Shown: piece by piece, positions 1 to 8,634 of the stretch
Layout: each line of letters starts with the position of its first letter
Numbering within the stretch: the first letter of the stretch is position 1
NCBI RefSeq assembly: GCF_024199795.1
Contig: NZ_JANADK010000001.1
Coordinates: forward strand, 806,001-870,000
Source: Bradyrhizobium sp. CCGB01
GTDB taxonomy: Bacteria > Pseudomonadota > Alphaproteobacteria > Rhizobiales > Xanthobacteraceae
Length of the DNA stretch: 64,000 bases
Reading direction: 5' to 3'
Program-made: the position numbers and the translations under genes
Notes under the pieces: generated by a model
What the model was told of the DNA's origin: nothing
Databases searched by the model: none
The model's input: only the letters and a program-made list of their open reading frames with translations

Positions 1-1119
1 GGACTTCAGCGGCGTGAAGATCGGCCGCTTCAGGCCGGCGCCGAGCAGCGGCGCGGTGTCGGTCGGTGCCGTGATCGAGGCAGTGGTCCTGCCCTGCGGT
101 GCATCGGGCGTGCAGGTGCCGGCGACGAAGGTCGGCTCCGGCCCGAGCACGGTGCCGCGGCGGGCGTACTTGTCGTAGGCCAGCGGCAGCGTGTTGTTCA
201 GGCCTTCGTGGCCATTGCCGCCCTTGGCGTCGATTGCCATCATCTCGCTCTGGCACATCTTGCCGGTCTCGACGCACATGTTGAGGATCAGGCGGTAGAG
301 ATCGGAATCGACCGTGCCCCAGCGGCGCACCGGCTCGTTCTGGCTCGGCTTCTCGAGCTGGAGATATTCGGCGCGGCCGAGCGAGCCCCCAGCAGATTTG
401 GCCTGTGCGATCCAGGCGTCAAAGCCCTTGTCGTCGAGGCCGTGGAAGTTGAAGTGCATGCCGGAGAAGCCGGCGCCGCTATAGTTCGCCGAGAAGCCCT
501 TGTAGATACCGGCGTGGTTGATCACGGCGTGCAGCGACGTCTCCATGCCCGGCATCGCGTAGATCTGTCCGGCGAGTGCGGGGATGTAGAACGAGTTCAT
601 CACCGAGGAGGCGGTGATGTGGAAGTTGATCGGGCGATCAACCGGCGCGGCGAGCTCGTTGACGGTGGCGATGCCGTAATCCGGATAGATGAAGAGCCAC
701 TTCCAGTCGAGCGCGACGACATCGACCACGAGCGGAGCCTTGGACTGGTCCAGGGCGCGGTCGGCATGGATGCGGCCGATGTTGCGATAGGGGTCGAGCA
801 GATGCGTGCCCATCCAGGTCAGCGCGCCCAGGCAAATGATGATCAGCAGCGGGGCCGACCAGATCACCAGCTCGAGCTTGGTCGAGTGATCCCATTCCGG
901 CTCGTAGCGGGCCGAGGTGTTGGACTGGCGGTAGCGCCAGGCGAACAGCACCGTCAGCGCCATCACGGGGACGACGATCAGGAGCATCAGAACGGTGGAG
1001 ATGATGACGAGGTCGCGCTGCTGGGCAGCGATGTCGCCGGCTGGCGCCAGCACGATGTAGTTGCATCCACTGAGCGCAGCTGCCAGAGGTAGCAGCGCCA
1101 GGATCTTGAGACGGGACAC
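1..1119 (-). CDS. cyoA: Cytochrome bo3-type quinol oxidase subunit II, 3' end cut off by window
   Basis: The minus strand is open from a GTG at 1119 to the window edge (373 codons, no stop), so the C-terminus is missing. The protein starts with a lipoprotein signal: basic residues, a hydrophobic stretch and the lipobox LSGC (Cys19). Two membrane helices follow (about residues 35-60 and 82-100), then a periplasmic cupredoxin domain. The segment DVVALDWKWLFIYPDYGIAT and the downstream GMHFNFHG are typical of CyoA. The CuA-ligand cysteines of cytochrome c oxidase subunit II are absent, which points to a quinol rather than a cytochrome c oxidase. An AAGG sits about 8 nt before the GTG. CyoB, C and D would be expected further left, outside the window. 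The gene is divergent from an MFS transporter. Confidence 0.93.
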   Translation of the reverse strand, partial: MSRLKILALLPLAAALSGCNYIVLAPAGDIAAQQRDLVIISTVLMLLIVVPVMALTVLFAWRYRQSNTSARYEPEWDHSTKLELVIWSAPLLIIICLGALTWMGTHLLDPYRNIGRIHADRALDQSKAPLVVDVVALDWKWLFIYPDYGIATVNELAAPVDRPINFHITASSVMNSFYIPALAGQIYAMPGMETSLHAVINHAGIYKGFSANYSGAGFSGMHFNFHGLDDKGFDAWIAQAKSAGGSLGRAEYLQLEKPSQNEPVRRWGTVDSDLYRLILNMCVETGKMCQSEMMAIDAKGGNGHEGLNNTLPLAYDKYARRGTVLGPEPTFVAGTCTPDAPQGRTTASITAPTDTAPLLGAGLKRPIFTPLKS

Positions 1120-1186
1120 GGGCCGAGCCTTATGAGAATGAGTTTCCTTTGCGGGGCCAACGGGTAGCTGCGGCGCAGCAATCCGG

Positions 1187-1209
1187 ACATTGGACAATTT
1201 GTCCAATGT
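1187..1209. promoter_or_regulatory. Perfect 23-bp palindrome, candidate operator
   Basis: ACATTGGACAA, one central T, then TTGTCCAATGT: two perfect 11-nt arms. It lies between the divergent cyoA (start 1119) and MFS gene (start 1302), about 70 nt from cyoA and 92 nt from the MFS start. The position and symmetry suit a dimeric repressor or activator site controlling one or both genes. No T-run follows, so a terminator is unlikely. Confidence 0.6.
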
Positions 1210-1301
1210 TGCAGTGCGGAATGTTGGGTCAGACAGAACCAGATTGCCCGGCTTCCCGCCGGGCGGTCGGCTTTGGTTTTCAGGACGTTAAGGGCGCACG
1301 A

Positions 1302-2630
1302 ATGGCGACGGCACAGACCCCCGCAATGGCAGACCTCCACTCGGGCGAGCACGGCCACGACCAGGCCAGTCCCGGCGAGATCGCCATCGGCGTCATCATC
1401 GGCCGCACCTCGGAATTCTTCGACTTCTTCGTGTTCGCGATCGCCTCGGTGATCGTGTTCCCGCGCCTGGTGTTCCCGTTCACGAGCGAACTGACCGGCA
1501 CTCTCTATTCATTCATGGTCTTCGCGCTGGCCTTCATGGCCCGGCCGATCGGCACCGTCATTTTCATGACGGTCGACCGCGCATACGGCAAGACGGCGAA
1601 GCTGATCTCGGCGCTGTTCCTGCTCGGCACCGCCACCGTCGCGCTGGCGTTCCTGCCCGGCTATCACGAGATCGGCGTTGCCGCGATCTGGCTGCTGGCG
1701 CTGGCGCGGATCGCGCAGGGCCTGGCCTGGGGCGGCGCCTGGGATGGCATGGCTTCGCTGCTGGCGCTGAATGCGCCGCCGTCCAAGCGCGGCTGGTACG
1801 CGATGGTGCCGCAGCTCGGCGCCCCGCTGGGCCTGATCGTGGCGAGCGCGCTGTTCGCCTATTTCGCCGGCAATCTCTCGGCCGACGACTTCTTCGACTG
1901 GGGCTGGCGCTATCCGTTCTTCGTCGCGTTTGCCATCAACGTCGTGGCGCTGTTCGCGCGCCTGCGCATGGTGACGACCGAGGAATATGCCTCGCTGTTC
2001 GAGACCCGCGAACTCCAGCCGTCGCGCATCTCCGAGACCGTCGCGCGCGAAGGCCACAACATCATGCTCGGCGCCTTCGCGCCGCTCGCGAGCTTCGCGC
2101 TGTTCCACATGGTCACGGTGTTTCCGCTGTCCTGGGTGTTCCTGTTCACCCGCGAAAGCCCGGTGCGCTTTTTGATCATCGAGATCGTCGCCGCCGTGTT
2201 CGGCGTCGGGGCGATCGTGCTCTCCGGCATCATCGCCGACCGCGTCGGCCGCAAGTCGCTGCTGATGGGCTCGGCGATCGCGATCGCGATCTACAGCGGT
2301 TTCGCCCCGCAGCTGCTCGACGCCGGCGCGTTCGGCGAGACCATCTACATGGTGATCGGCTTCATTCTGCTCGGCCTGTCCTTCGGCCAGTCCTCGGGCG
2401 CGATCGCCTCGAACTTCAACCAGATGTATCGCTACACGGCCTCGGCGCTGACCTCGGACATGGCCTGGCTGTTCGGTGCCGGCTTCGCCCCGTTGGTGGC
2501 GCTTCTGCTCGCCACCAATCTCGGCGTCATCGCCTCGGGTGCGTATCTGCTGTCAGGCGCGTTCTGGACCCTGCTCGCGCTCTGGCTCAGCGGCCAGCGC
2601 GAGGCGGGGGATATGGACGCGGGGCGCTAA
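1302..2630 (+). CDS. MFS transporter, metabolite:H+ symporter type
   Basis: The 442-residue protein has about twelve hydrophobic segments and the usual MFS length. The start region EIAIGVIIGRTSEFFDFFVF resembles the first helix of the sugar/metabolite:H+ symporter branch, where E-x-F-D-F/Y residues line the transport path. DRVGRKS between helices 8 and 9 is the MFS loop motif. An in-frame upstream extension to 1149 would translate the cyoA-MFS regulatory region, so the ATG at 1302 is preferred. The cytoplasmic N-terminus is His/Glu-rich. The substrate cannot be told from sequence; placement beside a terminal oxidase operon suggests shared regulation, not a shared substrate. Confidence 0.85.
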   Translation: MATAQTPAMADLHSGEHGHDQASPGEIAIGVIIGRTSEFFDFFVFAIASVIVFPRLVFPFTSELTGTLYSFMVFALAFMARPIGTVIFMTVDRAYGKTAKLISALFLLGTATVALAFLPGYHEIGVAAIWLLALARIAQGLAWGGAWDGMASLLALNAPPSKRGWYAMVPQLGAPLGLIVASALFAYFAGNLSADDFFDWGWRYPFFVAFAINVVALFARLRMVTTEEYASLFETRELQPSRISETVAREGHNIMLGAFAPLASFALFHMVTVFPLSWVFLFTRESPVRFLIIEIVAAVFGVGAIVLSGIIADRVGRKSLLMGSAIAIAIYSGFAPQLLDAGAFGETIYMVIGFILLGLSFGQSSGAIASNFNQMYRYTASALTSDMAWLFGAGFAPLVALLLATNLGVIASGAYLLSGAFWTLLALWLSGQREAGDMDAGR

Positions 2631-2661
2631 GAGGCTCGCGTCGTCGCCGCATCAAAGGCGT

Positions 2662-2755
2662 CGTAGGGTGGGCAAAGGCGCGCAGCGCCGTGCCCACCAT
2701 CTGTCGATGATTGCGATCGGGAATGGTGGGCACGCTTCGCTTTGCCCACCCTACG
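2662..2755. repeat. Intergenic inverted repeat, family A
   Basis: CGTAGGGTGGGCAAAG at the left end is the reverse complement of CTTTGCCCACCCTACG at the right end, and an internal pair (GTGCCCACCAT / ATGGTGGGCAC) extends the hairpin. Related copies are at 5195-5287 and 40364-40454. It lies between convergent genes. Confidence 0.85.
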
Positions 2756-2802
2756 GCAGTTATGCTTGTCCGAGACGACAGCAGAGCTCGTGGTCCGTAG
2801 CC

Positions 2803-4302
2803 TCAATCCGCCACGACCTTCACGCGGTCGCGCACCTTCACTTGCGCGGTGCGATCGAGGCCGTTGAGCACGCGGAAGCGTTCGGCGGGGTGATCGACGC
2901 CGGCCATGCGGTGGGACAGCGATTCCACGGTGTCGCCGGGCTGCACCGTGATGACCTTGATGCGCAGCGGGCGCGCGGCCTGGATCTCGTCGAGCGTCAG
3001 GCGGCGGAATGAATTGACGGTCTCGCGCGCGTTGCGCTCGCTCTCGGTCGATTTCTGCCGCGCCGCGAAGATGAAGCGATAGACGTCGCTGCCGAAGCGC
3101 AACGCATAGACCTTGAACTGCCACTGATCGCCCTTGGCGGTGGCGGACGCGGCCGGAAAACCGTTGATGGTGATGTCCTCGGTGGAGGTCTTGTCGACGC
3201 CCTCCATCCAGCCGGAATTGAGGTAATCGCCGAGCGACTGCTCGGCCGGCACTCTCACCACGTCGAAGCGCATCGCCTGCGAGCCGCCGTCGCGCACGCC
3301 GATCACCGCCTGCGCGGTATTGTCGAGCGTGAAATTGTCCGGCGCCTGGAAGGTGAAGCCGAGTTTCGGGTGCAGGAAACGCCGGCCGCGCACAAACCCT
3401 TCGCTGGGATCTTCGCCATAGACGAGGTTGTCGATCGCGGCGAGGTAGGTTTCGCGGTCGCGCTCGGCGCCCTCGGGCGCAGCATATTGCCGCGCGATGG
3501 TCTGCGCATTCTGCACGCGCTCCGGGGTGGCCGGATGCGACGAGGTGAAATCCTGCGCGCGTGGATCGAGCGAGGTCTTGCCGGCCTTCAGCTCGGCATT
3601 GCGCTCCATCGCCGAGAGGAAGCGCGCGGCGCCATACGGGTCGAAATGGGCCTTGGCGGAAATGCCGACGCCGATGCCGTCGGCCTCGAACTCCTGGTTG
3701 CGCGAAAAGCTCGCCATGGTGAGCTTGGTCTTGGCCAGCGCCAGCGCGGTGAGATCGGGATCGTTGCTCATGTCGGTGACGACGCGGGTGACGATCGCGG
3801 CCTGGCGCGCCTGATCCTCGCGCATCGCGGCGTGCTTGGACAGCACATGCGCCATCTCATGGCTGAGCACCGAGGACAATTCCGACGTATCGCTGGCAAG
3901 CGCGAGCAGGCCGCGGGTGACATAGAGCTGGCCGTTCGGCAGGGCGAAAGCGTTCACCGCGCCGGAATTAAGGATGGTGACCTTGTAGCCCTGGTCGGGG
4001 CGGTCGGACGCCGCGACGAGCCGGTCAACGGTCTTGCTGACGAGCGATTCGAGCCGGGGATCGTCGTAAGTTCCGCCATAGCTCGCCAGGATACGCTCGT
4101 GTTCCTTTTCGGTGGCGGGGGTCTGTGCGACGGCCGGCTTGGGCTTGGGCATCGCGACGGTCGGCGGGGCTGCCGCGGTCTGGAACCGGTTCATATCACC
4201 GCAACCGGCGAGGGCTGAGCCCAGCACGAGGCATAGCGCGGCCGGCGCCGCCCGCAGGCGACGGCGTTCACTCCATACGTGCCGTTCTAGCACCCCATTC
4301 AC
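2803..4302 (-). CDS. Secreted M48-family zinc metalloprotease (lipoprotein) with C-terminal LysM-like domain
   Basis: The 499-residue protein has a lipobox (LAGC, Cys34) after a basic and hydrophobic leader, so it is probably a periplasmic lipoprotein. The zinc site is HEMAH (His148, Glu149, His152), and the third ligand is likely Glu206 in NQEFEADGIG; both match M48/Ste24-like peptidases such as BepA. The middle region has no recognised motif. The last 50 residues (VITVQPGDTVESLSHRM onward) look like a LysM peptidoglycan-binding fold. The likely role is quality control of envelope or outer-membrane proteins. It stands alone between repeat elements. Confidence 0.88.
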   Translation of the reverse strand: MNGVLERHVWSERRRLRAAPAALCLVLGSALAGCGDMNRFQTAAAPPTVAMPKPKPAVAQTPATEKEHERILASYGGTYDDPRLESLVSKTVDRLVAASDRPDQGYKVTILNSGAVNAFALPNGQLYVTRGLLALASDTSELSSVLSHEMAHVLSKHAAMREDQARQAAIVTRVVTDMSNDPDLTALALAKTKLTMASFSRNQEFEADGIGVGISAKAHFDPYGAARFLSAMERNAELKAGKTSLDPRAQDFTSSHPATPERVQNAQTIARQYAAPEGAERDRETYLAAIDNLVYGEDPSEGFVRGRRFLHPKLGFTFQAPDNFTLDNTAQAVIGVRDGGSQAMRFDVVRVPAEQSLGDYLNSGWMEGVDKTSTEDITINGFPAASATAKGDQWQFKVYALRFGSDVYRFIFAARQKSTESERNARETVNSFRRLTLDEIQAARPLRIKVITVQPGDTVESLSHRMAGVDHPAERFRVLNGLDRTAQVKVRDRVKVVAD

Positions 4303-4327
4303 GTCGCTTAACCCGTGCTGGCCCTTT

Positions 4328-5098
4328 TTAGGGCCTTACCCCTGTCGGCTCGTTTGCGCCCAGCAACTCGACCTGTCCCACGAGGCGCACATCGATCCGT
4401 GGCCCCGTATTCCCTTCAACCCAGCCCCGGACGCGAATACGTCGATTCTCCAGGGACTTAAGAGTGATCCCGGCGTTTTCGAACGCCGGCTGTATGCGCC
4501 TTGAAATAGTCACCGCAAAGCCGCGTGTCCAGTTCCGTCCGAAGTTGAGGTAGGTCATTGCCCCAGCTTGCCGGACCGACAGGACTTTGCCTTCGACCAC
4601 CATAAAGCGCCCGATCCCCGCCCAAATATCGTCCGGACTTTCCGCGTTTTTTATGGCCGACGGGTCAGCCCAGCTGCCCATTTTTTGGCGCCGCGCCTCG
4701 GCCTCCGCCGCCATCAGGGCCGCCGCGCAGTCCTTGTCGGCGATCTCGGCAGAGACGATGGCCTCGCCCCGGGCGAGCAGAATGGCCTGGACCGAAATAT
4801 CGCTTTCGCCGACGAAGACCAGCGCGGCTTGCCGGCCGTAGCGATCGGGCGTGTCGTCCGCGCTCCGCAGATTCACGTCGCGGCCGACGAGCAGCGAGCT
4901 CAACGCCTGCTTCGTTGTCGCGGTTGCTTCGATCCCGGTGAGGCGGACCTCGCGACCGTCGTCGAGACGCACGCTGCGGGCATCGACGATTCCCGCGACG
5001 CGGCCTTCGCCCTGCGTTTCGAATTGGCACGGTGTCGCGAGCGCGGTGTGAGACGCGAACAGAAGAATTGCGACGATGAGGTGAAGCAGTCGCGTCAC
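4328..5098 (-). CDS. Thermonuclease (SNase)-fold secreted protein with degenerate catalytic site
   Basis: The GTG at 5098 gives 256 residues beginning with a clear signal peptide (VTRLLHLIVAILLFASHTAL). The frame stays open to 5329, but that extension translates the family A repeat, so it was rejected. The SNase fold is recognisable from VDARSVRLDDGREVRLTG (residues 38-55) and DRYGR (85-89), equivalent to the Arg35 and Arg87 regions of staphylococcal nuclease. The calcium and base positions are changed: Asp21 to Arg41, Asp40 to Glu57 and Glu43 to Ala60. It may bind substrate without cleaving DNA, or have another role. The C-terminal 100 residues are a conserved-looking domain of unknown function. 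No strong ribosome binding site precedes the GTG. Confidence 0.75.
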   Translation of the reverse strand: MTRLLHLIVAILLFASHTALATPCQFETQGEGRVAGIVDARSVRLDDGREVRLTGIEATATTKQALSSLLVGRDVNLRSADDTPDRYGRQAALVFVGESDISVQAILLARGEAIVSAEIADKDCAAALMAAEAEARRQKMGSWADPSAIKNAESPDDIWAGIGRFMVVEGKVLSVRQAGAMTYLNFGRNWTRGFAVTISRRIQPAFENAGITLKSLENRRIRVRGWVEGNTGPRIDVRLVGQVELLGANEPTGVRP

Positions 5099-5194
5099 GT
5101 TGCCCGGAGAGGTTGCGTTTCGGGCCAAGTTTAACTCAAGCGTGGCGGGACGCGAAGAGGCTTCGTCACACGCCGTCATTGCGAGCACGGCACT

Positions 5195-5287
5195 CGTAGG
5201 GTGGGCAAAGCGAAGCGTGCCCACGTCTTTTGCTAACCGCGCGCGGCTGGTGGGCACGGCGCGAAGAGCGCCTTTGCCTACCCTACG
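5195..5287. repeat. Intergenic inverted repeat, family A
   Basis: CGTAGGGTGGGCAAAG at the left pairs with the right end CTTTGCCTACCCTACG (one mismatch). The internal pair CGTGCCCAC / GTGGGCACG is also present. It lies upstream of the thermonuclease-fold gene. Confidence 0.85.
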
Positions 5288-5323
5288 GCAGCTGGTTTGA
5301 CGCTTCGCTATTGCCTCACACGC

Positions 5324-5401
5324 CGTCATTGCGAGCGCAGCGAAGCAATCCAGAATCCCCCGCGGAAGGACTCTGGATTGCTTCGCTCAGCTCGCAATGA
5401 T
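5324..5401. repeat. Intergenic inverted repeat, family B
   Basis: CGTCATTGCGAGC...GAAGCAATCCAGA is mirrored by TCTGGATTGCTTC...GCTCGCAATGA. A half copy (CCGTCATTGCGAGC) precedes it at 5172-5186, and a full copy is at 12748-12834. Confidence 0.85.
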
Positions 5402-5587
5402 GTGGAGACATGTATCCGTACCTGACCATTCCGCTTTGCGGAAAACGTGCGCGTCAATCGTGTCGCGGGTCGCGCACCTTCGCTTGCTGCGCTCTCGCGC
5501 ATGCGGCATGATTGCGGCAATAGCGATAGCCAAGAGCAACAACCAAGCCGCCATCAGAGTACGGCGCGATAAGGGAGGTCTTTTTCG

Positions 5588-6793
5588 ATGAAGCATGTTT
5601 TGTCGGGCATTTTTGCTGCCGCGTTAGCCCTGAGTGCGAGCGCCGCGCAGGCTCAGGACAAGCCGCCACTCAAGATCGGCGGCATCCTCGACATGTCGAG
5701 CCTGTATGCCGACATCACCGGCCCCGGCAGCGAGACCGCGGCCAAGATGGCCGTTGAGGATTTTGGCGGCGAGGTGCTGGGACGCAAGATCCAGGTGCTG
5801 GCAGCCGACCATCTCAACAAGGCCGACCTCTCGGCAAACATCGCCCGCGACATGCTCGACAACCAGGGCGTCGAAATGATCTACGACGTCGCGGCTTCGG
5901 CCACTGCGCTTGCCGCCGGCGAGATCGCGAAAGCGCGCAACAAGATCATCATGTTCAACGGCCCGGGCTCGATCCGTCTCACCAACGAGGCCTGTGGTCC
6001 CTACACCATCCATTACGTGTTCGACACCTACGGCCAGGCCAACGTGACTGGCCTTGCGGCCGTGAAGTCCGGCCTCGACAGCTGGTTCTTCCTCACCGCC
6101 GATTACGCCTTCGGACAGGACCTGGAGAAGGACACCAGCGCCGTCGTCACCAAGACCGGCGGCAAGGTGCTCGGCAGCGTGCGCCATCCGCTCAACACGT
6201 CGGATTTCTCGTCGTTCCTGCTGCAGGCGCAGGCCTCCAAGGCCAAGGTGATCGGCCTCGCCAACGCCGGCGGCGACACCGTCAACGCCATCAAGCAGGC
6301 GGCCGAGTTCGGCATCACCAAGGGCGGCCAGAAGGTCTCGCCGCTGCTCGCCTTCGTCTCCGACATCGACTCGATCGGGCTGGAGACCGCGCAGGGCCTG
6401 CTGCTGGCCGAAGCGTTCTACTGGGACCTCAATGACGACACGCGCGCGTTCTCGAAGCGCTTCATGGAGCGCACCAAGCGCGTGCCGACCTCTGCGCAGG
6501 CCGGCGTCTATTCGTCCGTCACGCATTACCTGAAGGCCGTGAAGGCGGCGGGCACGACCGACTCGGCCACCGTCATCAAGGTGATGAAGGAGACGCCGAT
6601 CAATGACTTCTTCGCCAAGAACGGCAAGATCCGCGAGGACGGCCGCATGATCCACGACATGTATTTGTTCGAGGTCAAGAAGCCGTCGGAGTCCAAGGGC
6701 CGCTGGGACGACTACAAGCTGCTTGCCACCGTGCCCGGCAACGAGGCGTTCCAGTCGCTGGAGCAATCGCGCTGCCCGCTGGTGAAGAAGTGA
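5588..6793 (+). CDS. LivK-type (HAAT family) ABC transporter substrate-binding protein
   Basis: The 401-residue protein has a Sec signal peptide ending AAQAQ and a type I periplasmic-binding fold. It opens with LKIGGILDMSSLYADITGPG, the usual first strand and ligand loop of branched-chain amino acid/amide binding proteins. GGAGGT sits 9 nt before the ATG. No Liv permease or ATPase lies beside it. The next genes are an enoyl-CoA hydratase-family protein and a VOC protein, so it may feed an organic acid to that pathway through permeases encoded elsewhere. The ligand is unknown. Confidence 0.88.
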   Translation: MKHVLSGIFAAALALSASAAQAQDKPPLKIGGILDMSSLYADITGPGSETAAKMAVEDFGGEVLGRKIQVLAADHLNKADLSANIARDMLDNQGVEMIYDVAASATALAAGEIAKARNKIIMFNGPGSIRLTNEACGPYTIHYVFDTYGQANVTGLAAVKSGLDSWFFLTADYAFGQDLEKDTSAVVTKTGGKVLGSVRHPLNTSDFSSFLLQAQASKAKVIGLANAGGDTVNAIKQAAEFGITKGGQKVSPLLAFVSDIDSIGLETAQGLLLAEAFYWDLNDDTRAFSKRFMERTKRVPTSAQAGVYSSVTHYLKAVKAAGTTDSATVIKVMKETPINDFFAKNGKIREDGRMIHDMYLFEVKKPSESKGRWDDYKLLATVPGNEAFQSLEQSRCPLVKK

Positions 6794-6800
6794 CGCGAAG

Positions 6801-6900
6801 CGTCATCCCGGGGCGCGCGTAAGCGCGAACTATGGTGCGCAATTGCGCGCCTGAGGATCTCGAGGTTCCGGGTTCTCGCTTCGCGAGCCCCGGAACGACG
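6801..6900. repeat. Intergenic inverted repeat, family C
   Basis: CGTCATCCCGGGGC at the left is mirrored by GCCCCGGAACGACG at the right, with inner hairpins (GGTGCGCAATTGCGCGCC). The same family occurs at 38630-38734 and, in shorter form, at 41582-41654. It lies between the binding protein and the hydratase gene. Confidence 0.8.
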
Positions 6901-6927
6901 ACCAAACAACAACAAGGGAAACGTCGC

Positions 6928-7716
6928 ATGAACGACATGGTCCTGCAAAAGCTCGAAGGCGGGCTGCTCACCATCACGATGAACCGACCCGAGCGGAAGA
7001 ACGCGCTCAATCCCGACATGGTCGCCGGGCTGGTCGAAGCCGCGCGGCGCGCGGCCGACGATCCCGAGGTGCGCGCGGTGCTGTTCAAGGGCGCGGGCGG
7101 CTCGTTCTGCGTCGGCGGCGACGTCAAGTCGATGGCGGCAGGCCGTGCGCCGCTGCCGTTCGAGGTGAAAATGGCGAACCTGCGCCGCGGGATGGAAGTC
7201 TCGCGCATCCTGCACCAGATGCCGAAGCCCGTGGTGGCACAGCTCGACGGCGCCGCTGCCGGTGCCGGCCTTTCCATGGCGCTGTCGTGCGATCTGCGCA
7301 TTGCCTCCGAATCCTGCAAGATCACGACGGCCTTCGCAAAAGTCGGCTTCTCCGGCGACTACGGTGGCACCTATTTCCTCACCCAGCTGCTCGGCAGCGC
7401 GCGGGCGCGCGAGCTCTATCTGATGTCGCCGGTGCTCACGGCGAAGGAGGCGCATGCGATCGGCATGGTGACGAAGGTCGTCCCCGATGCCGAGATCGAT
7501 GCCGCCGCGCACGAGCTCGCACTGTCGCTGGCGCAGGGGCCGTCGATCGCGCTCGGCTTCATCAAGCGCAACATCAACAACGCCGAGCATCTGGCGCTGG
7601 AAGATTGCTTCGACGGCGAAGCCATCCATCACACCCGTTGCAGCGACACCGAGGATCACAAGGAAGCCGCGAAGGCCTTTGTCGAGAAGCGCAAGCCGAC
7701 CTTCAGGGGCGCATGA
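6928..7716 (+). CDS. Enoyl-CoA hydratase/isomerase family protein (PaaG-like active site)
   Basis: The 262-residue protein has a crotonase fold. The oxyanion-hole segments are FCVGGDVKS (around residue 60) and DGAAAGAGLS (108-116). The two catalytic glutamates of classical hydratases are missing (Ser116, Lys138), while GFSGDYGGT places an Asp at 144, the arrangement seen in PaaG-type isomerases. An isomerase role on an acyl-CoA is therefore as likely as hydration. The ATG at 6928 was chosen because AAGGGA precedes it and the upstream open frame translates a repeat. The ATGA overlap with the next gene shows translational coupling. Confidence 0.85.
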   Translation: MNDMVLQKLEGGLLTITMNRPERKNALNPDMVAGLVEAARRAADDPEVRAVLFKGAGGSFCVGGDVKSMAAGRAPLPFEVKMANLRRGMEVSRILHQMPKPVVAQLDGAAAGAGLSMALSCDLRIASESCKITTAFAKVGFSGDYGGTYFLTQLLGSARARELYLMSPVLTAKEAHAIGMVTKVVPDAEIDAAAHELALSLAQGPSIALGFIKRNINNAEHLALEDCFDGEAIHHTRCSDTEDHKEAAKAFVEKRKPTFRGA

Positions 7717-8468
7717 CGATGGCGCCCTATATGCGGCTGCGGCAGATCTGCCTCGTCGCGCCGCAGCTCGCGCCTGTCATCTCCGGCATCGCCGAGATCA
7801 TGGGCCTCGCCGTCTGCTACCGCGATGGCAATGTCGCCAAATACGGCCTGGAGAACGCGCTGCTCCCGGTCGACACGATCTTGCTGGAGGTGGTCGCGCC
7901 CTTCAAGGACGGCACCACCGCCGGCCGCTTCATCGAGAAGACCGGCGGCCGCGGCGGGTACATGGCGATCTTCTGCTGCAACGATCCCGACGAGCGCGGC
8001 CGTAATGCCAATGCGCTCGGCGTGCGTACCGCCAACGTGATCGACCACGCGCCGTATCACGGCGTGCAGCTCCACCCCCGCGACTGCCGTGCCGCCTTCA
8101 TCGAGTTCAACCACACGAAAGGCAGCGATGATATTCTGGGCCCGTACCCGCCGGCAGGGCCGGACTGGCAAAAATTCATCCGCAAGGACGTGACGCAGGC
8201 GCTGACGGCTGTGGAGATGCAGAGCCCGGATCCGCAGGGGCTCGCGGAGCACTGGGGCAAGATCATCGGAATTGTGCCGAGTGACGATGCCGAATTGAAG
8301 CTGCCCAATGCCACCTTCCGCTTCGTGAAGGGCACAAACGAGATCATGAGCGCGCTGGAGTTTCAGGTCGCCGATGTCGCGGAGGTGCTGCACGTGGCCA
8401 AGGCAAAGGGGCTCGCGGTGGCCGGTCATGAGTTCTTGCTGGGCGGGGTGACGTTCCGCGTCAGGTGA
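7713..8468 (+). CDS. VOC (glyoxalase-like) family protein
   Basis: The 251-residue protein begins MTMAPYMRLRQICLVAPQL, overlapping the previous stop by 4 nt (ATGA). The two halves (LRQICLVAPQLAPVISGIAE and LTAVEMQSPDPQGLAEHWGK) each look like a beta-alpha-beta-beta-beta module, so it is a two-module VOC protein of the type annotated as glyoxalase-like. Coupling to the hydratase gene suggests action on the same acyl-CoA or keto acid, for example as an epimerase, lyase or dioxygenase. No metal ligands could be assigned with confidence, so the reaction is left open. Confidence 0.7.
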   Translation: MTMAPYMRLRQICLVAPQLAPVISGIAEIMGLAVCYRDGNVAKYGLENALLPVDTILLEVVAPFKDGTTAGRFIEKTGGRGGYMAIFCCNDPDERGRNANALGVRTANVIDHAPYHGVQLHPRDCRAAFIEFNHTKGSDDILGPYPPAGPDWQKFIRKDVTQALTAVEMQSPDPQGLAEHWGKIIGIVPSDDAELKLPNATFRFVKGTNEIMSALEFQVADVAEVLHVAKAKGLAVAGHEFLLGGVTFRVR

Positions 8469-8478
8469 ATGCTCTAAA

Positions 8479-8624
8479 CCCTCTCCCCTTGTGGGAGAGG
8501 GCGGCTCGCCGCGGTAGCGGCGAGACGGTTGAGGGGTCTCTCTCCGCGAACGCCTTCGCAGTTGGATCCGCGGAGACAACCCCTCATCCGGCGCTTCGCG
8601 CCACCTTCTCCCACAGGGGGAAGG
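8479..8624. repeat. Intergenic inverted repeat, family D
   Basis: CCCTCTCCCCTTGTGGGAGA...GAGGGG is mirrored by CCCCTCATCCGGC...TTCTCCCACAGGGGGAAGG. A second full copy is at 50759-50918 and a fragment at 56139-56166. It lies in the convergent gap between the VOC and hydratase genes and may also help end transcription. Confidence 0.85.
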
Positions 8625-8634
8625 AAGAAAGAAG

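Noticed and set aside
208..1092. Long open frame on the plus strand opposite cyoA
   Set aside because: The minus-strand frame gives a full CyoA pattern with lipobox, helices and cupredoxin domain; the plus frame is an Asp/His/Arg-rich antisense shadow typical of GC-rich DNA.
5099..5329. Upstream extension of the thermonuclease-fold gene
   Set aside because: These codons translate a family A repeat; the signal peptide begins at the GTG at 5098.
5624..6766. 380-codon minus-strand frame opposite the LivK-type gene
   Set aside because: It is a His/Asp/Arg-rich antisense shadow; the plus-strand product has a signal peptide and binding-protein fold.
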